A stretch of 6,007 nt of DNA from Syntrophaceae bacterium UBA6255. GTDB lineage: Bacteria > Desulfobacterota > Syntrophia > Syntrophales > Smithellaceae. This document shows, piece after piece, positions 4,865 through 6,007 of this stretch. Location: the NCBI GenBank assembly GCA_002441205.1, contig DJVN01000190.1:545-6551 (forward strand), read 5' to 3'. The notes beneath the pieces are model-generated. The model saw only the letters and a program-made list of their open reading frames with translations, searched no databases and was not told the origin of the DNA. The translations under genes and the position numbers were made by a program. Within the stretch, counting starts at the first letter, position 1. Each line of letters opens with the position of its first letter.

Positions 4865-6007
4865 TTACTCTCCCTTTATCTTCCAGACTTTAAAAACGAT
4901 TGGATCAATATATTTGTCAAGACAAACCTTTCTGGTGTTGCATAAATATTCGGATACCGCCTCTGCAACCGCCAGCTTCGCCTTCATCAATTCTTTTTCT
5001 GTCTTGGGCATCGGCATCTTAGCAACCGCTTCTTTTGCCCTATTGGTACCGATTCTTGTCCGGAAAGCTTTCGGTGTATTATTACTGACCTCTTTTGAAA
5101 ACTTTTTAAGCTTTCTGTAGTCGGTATCAAATACATTTTGTTCCTTATCGGGTCTTTTAGCTCTTTCTTTCAAAATCTTTGACAGAGCCGGATCGTTGAC
5201 CTTATAATAATTTGGTTTGCCATGCTTACCGATAAACTCGACAGCAACCGAACCATCATCATTGACTTTGATGTGTTTATTCTGCAATGACGAGGCGCCA
5301 TAGGTTTTTACCTCTCCCTCATTGTTGCCTGTATCAGCTCTTGCTCCAGTCTGCTCTATCAACCTTAAACATAAAGCTTGTTCCTTCTTGTCGCCTTTAT
5401 AGTTCCTTTCGATATTCTTAACGACCTTATCAATATTCGCCTCAAGCTTCCTAACCTTGCTAAACTTGATTGTTGCCACCCTGCCATCATGAGCTTCCGA
5501 ATACTTTACCTGCCGCCTTCCTCTTTGATCTGTGCCCGCTACCAATGCTTCACCCTTTGGATCGGGATTGATCCTGACATGCTGCCAAGCGGGAGGAATA
5601 GCAATATGGGCTACATGCTTGGGAAGCGGTTTACCATTCGCCATAACCAAAGCACCAGCTTTCTCTACTTCTTCACCCTTTTTATTCAGAACCTTTGTTG
5701 GCGGTAATCGTTTGGTTCCAATAAAGCTTGCTTCCATCTTTGATCGTTTCGGTTCAGGATAATTGATGGTTGGTTTCTTTTCCTTTTTGGGTTTTTCTTC
5801 TTTCTCTTTTTTATCTGTTTTCTTTTCAGGAGACTTTTCCTCTTTTGGCTCTTCAGAAGGTTCGTTCTTTCCTTCTTTCTGCATCTTCTCGTACTCTTCT
5901 GCGTAGCCTCCTTCGGAAGGAATGAACTCGCCGCCCTTGAATTCTTTGCCCTTAATAGATACACCGCCTTTTGGTGCTCTTAAATGGGCATCAAAAGTGG
6001 AACGAAT
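4865..6007 (-). CDS. DNA topoisomerase IB (5' end outside window)
   Basis: TopIB enzymes relax supercoils by nicking one strand through a 3'-phosphotyrosyl bond. Numbering from the ATG at 5884, the bacterial/poxvirus-type core runs from about 52 to 335. IAIPPAWQHVRINPDPKG (94-111) and GTDQRGRRQVKY (117-128) are signatures of the N-terminal DNA clamp. The expected catalytic set is present: R182 (TGARADTG), K220 (FIGKHGK), R275 (AFRTRIGT), N316 (CNTRKV; Asn as in bacterial TopIB where vaccinia has His) and Y325 (DKYIDP). Residues 9-38 are a Lys/Glu/Pro-rich linker. The frame stays open for 41 more codons to the right edge, including KGGVSIKGKEFKGGEFIP, and the ATG at 5884 lacks a well-spaced SD (GGAGG is 22 nt away). 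The true start is therefore probably outside, and TopIB may be the C-terminal part of a larger protein. A TopIB in a phage head operon is unusual. Confidence 0.9.
   Translation of the reverse strand: MRSTFDAHLRAPKGGVSIKGKEFKGGEFIPSEGGYAEEYEKMQKEGKNEPSEEPKEEKSPEKKTDKKEKEEKPKKEKKPTINYPEPKRSKMEASFIGTKRLPPTKVLNKKGEEVEKAGALVMANGKPLPKHVAHIAIPPAWQHVRINPDPKGEALVAGTDQRGRRQVKYSEAHDGRVATIKFSKVRKLEANIDKVVKNIERNYKGDKKEQALCLRLIEQTGARADTGNNEGEVKTYGASSLQNKHIKVNDDGSVAVEFIGKHGKPNYYKVNDPALSKILKERAKRPDKEQNVFDTDYRKLKKFSKEVSNNTPKAFRTRIGTNRAKEAVAKMPMPKTEKELMKAKLAVAEAVSEYLCNTRKVCLDKYIDPIVFKVWKIKGE

Noticed and set aside
5378..5762. Plus-strand ORFs of 76-109 codons opposite the topoisomerase gene
   Set aside because: The opposite strand encodes the conserved TopIB core with its catalytic residues; these frames show no family features.
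5790..5880. Short CT-rich repetitive tract as a regulatory repeat
   Set aside because: It is the coding sequence of the Lys/Glu/Pro linker of the topoisomerase; the apparent repetition follows from the amino-acid bias.
5686..5964. 92-codon minus-strand ORF, Lys/Arg-rich
   Set aside because: A frame-shifted shadow of the Lys/Glu-rich linker of the topoisomerase; its basic character comes from reading the same AAA/GAA repeats out of frame.

Overview
The window looks like part of the head/structural module of a tailed bacteriophage or an integrated prophage. All supported genes lie on the minus strand and read right to left, packed with 1-7 nt overlaps or gaps of a few bases, as in a single late operon. 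The anchor is a Mu gpF-like minor head protein (3219-4112). GC is about 40-50% in the lines I counted outside 2440-3360. Most starts have a recognisable Shine-Dalgarno sequence, so the host probably uses SD-led initiation. I cannot name the host. I see no tRNA, rRNA, CRISPR, promoter or clear terminator.

In transcription order: (1) 6007-4865, a DNA topoisomerase IB with all five expected catalytic positions. Its frame is open to the right edge, so its true N-terminus is outside the window. (2) 4863-4690, a 57-aa very acidic protein of unknown function. (3) 4690-4106, a class I SAM-dependent methyltransferase. (4) 4112-3219, the gpF-like head protein. (5) 3222-2434, a NUMOD/HNH homing-type endonuclease overlapping the head gene by ATGA. 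(6) 2461-2363, a short frame that resembles the C-terminus of the head protein, read as a displaced 3' end or a tiny ORF. (7) 2360-1, a protein of at least 786 residues that runs off the left edge. It is a mosaic of small modules: an N-terminal zinc ribbon, a coiled coil, a 28-aa tandem repeat, an SH3-like segment, two RMF/CrpP-like motifs and several KTKD linkers.

Two things stand out. First, the endonuclease gene plus the last ~45 codons of the head gene form an AT-rich island (about 28-38% GC against 43-50% in the adjoining head gene). A second, diverged version of the head-gene tail sits directly downstream of the endonuclease. This suggests a mobile endonuclease that entered the 3' end of an essential gene while supplying a replacement tail. 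Second, a complete TopIB and a methyltransferase are coupled to head morphogenesis, next to a large modular protein with two RMF-like motifs. That raises the possibility of virion-associated DNA- or ribosome-directed factors, which is inference only.
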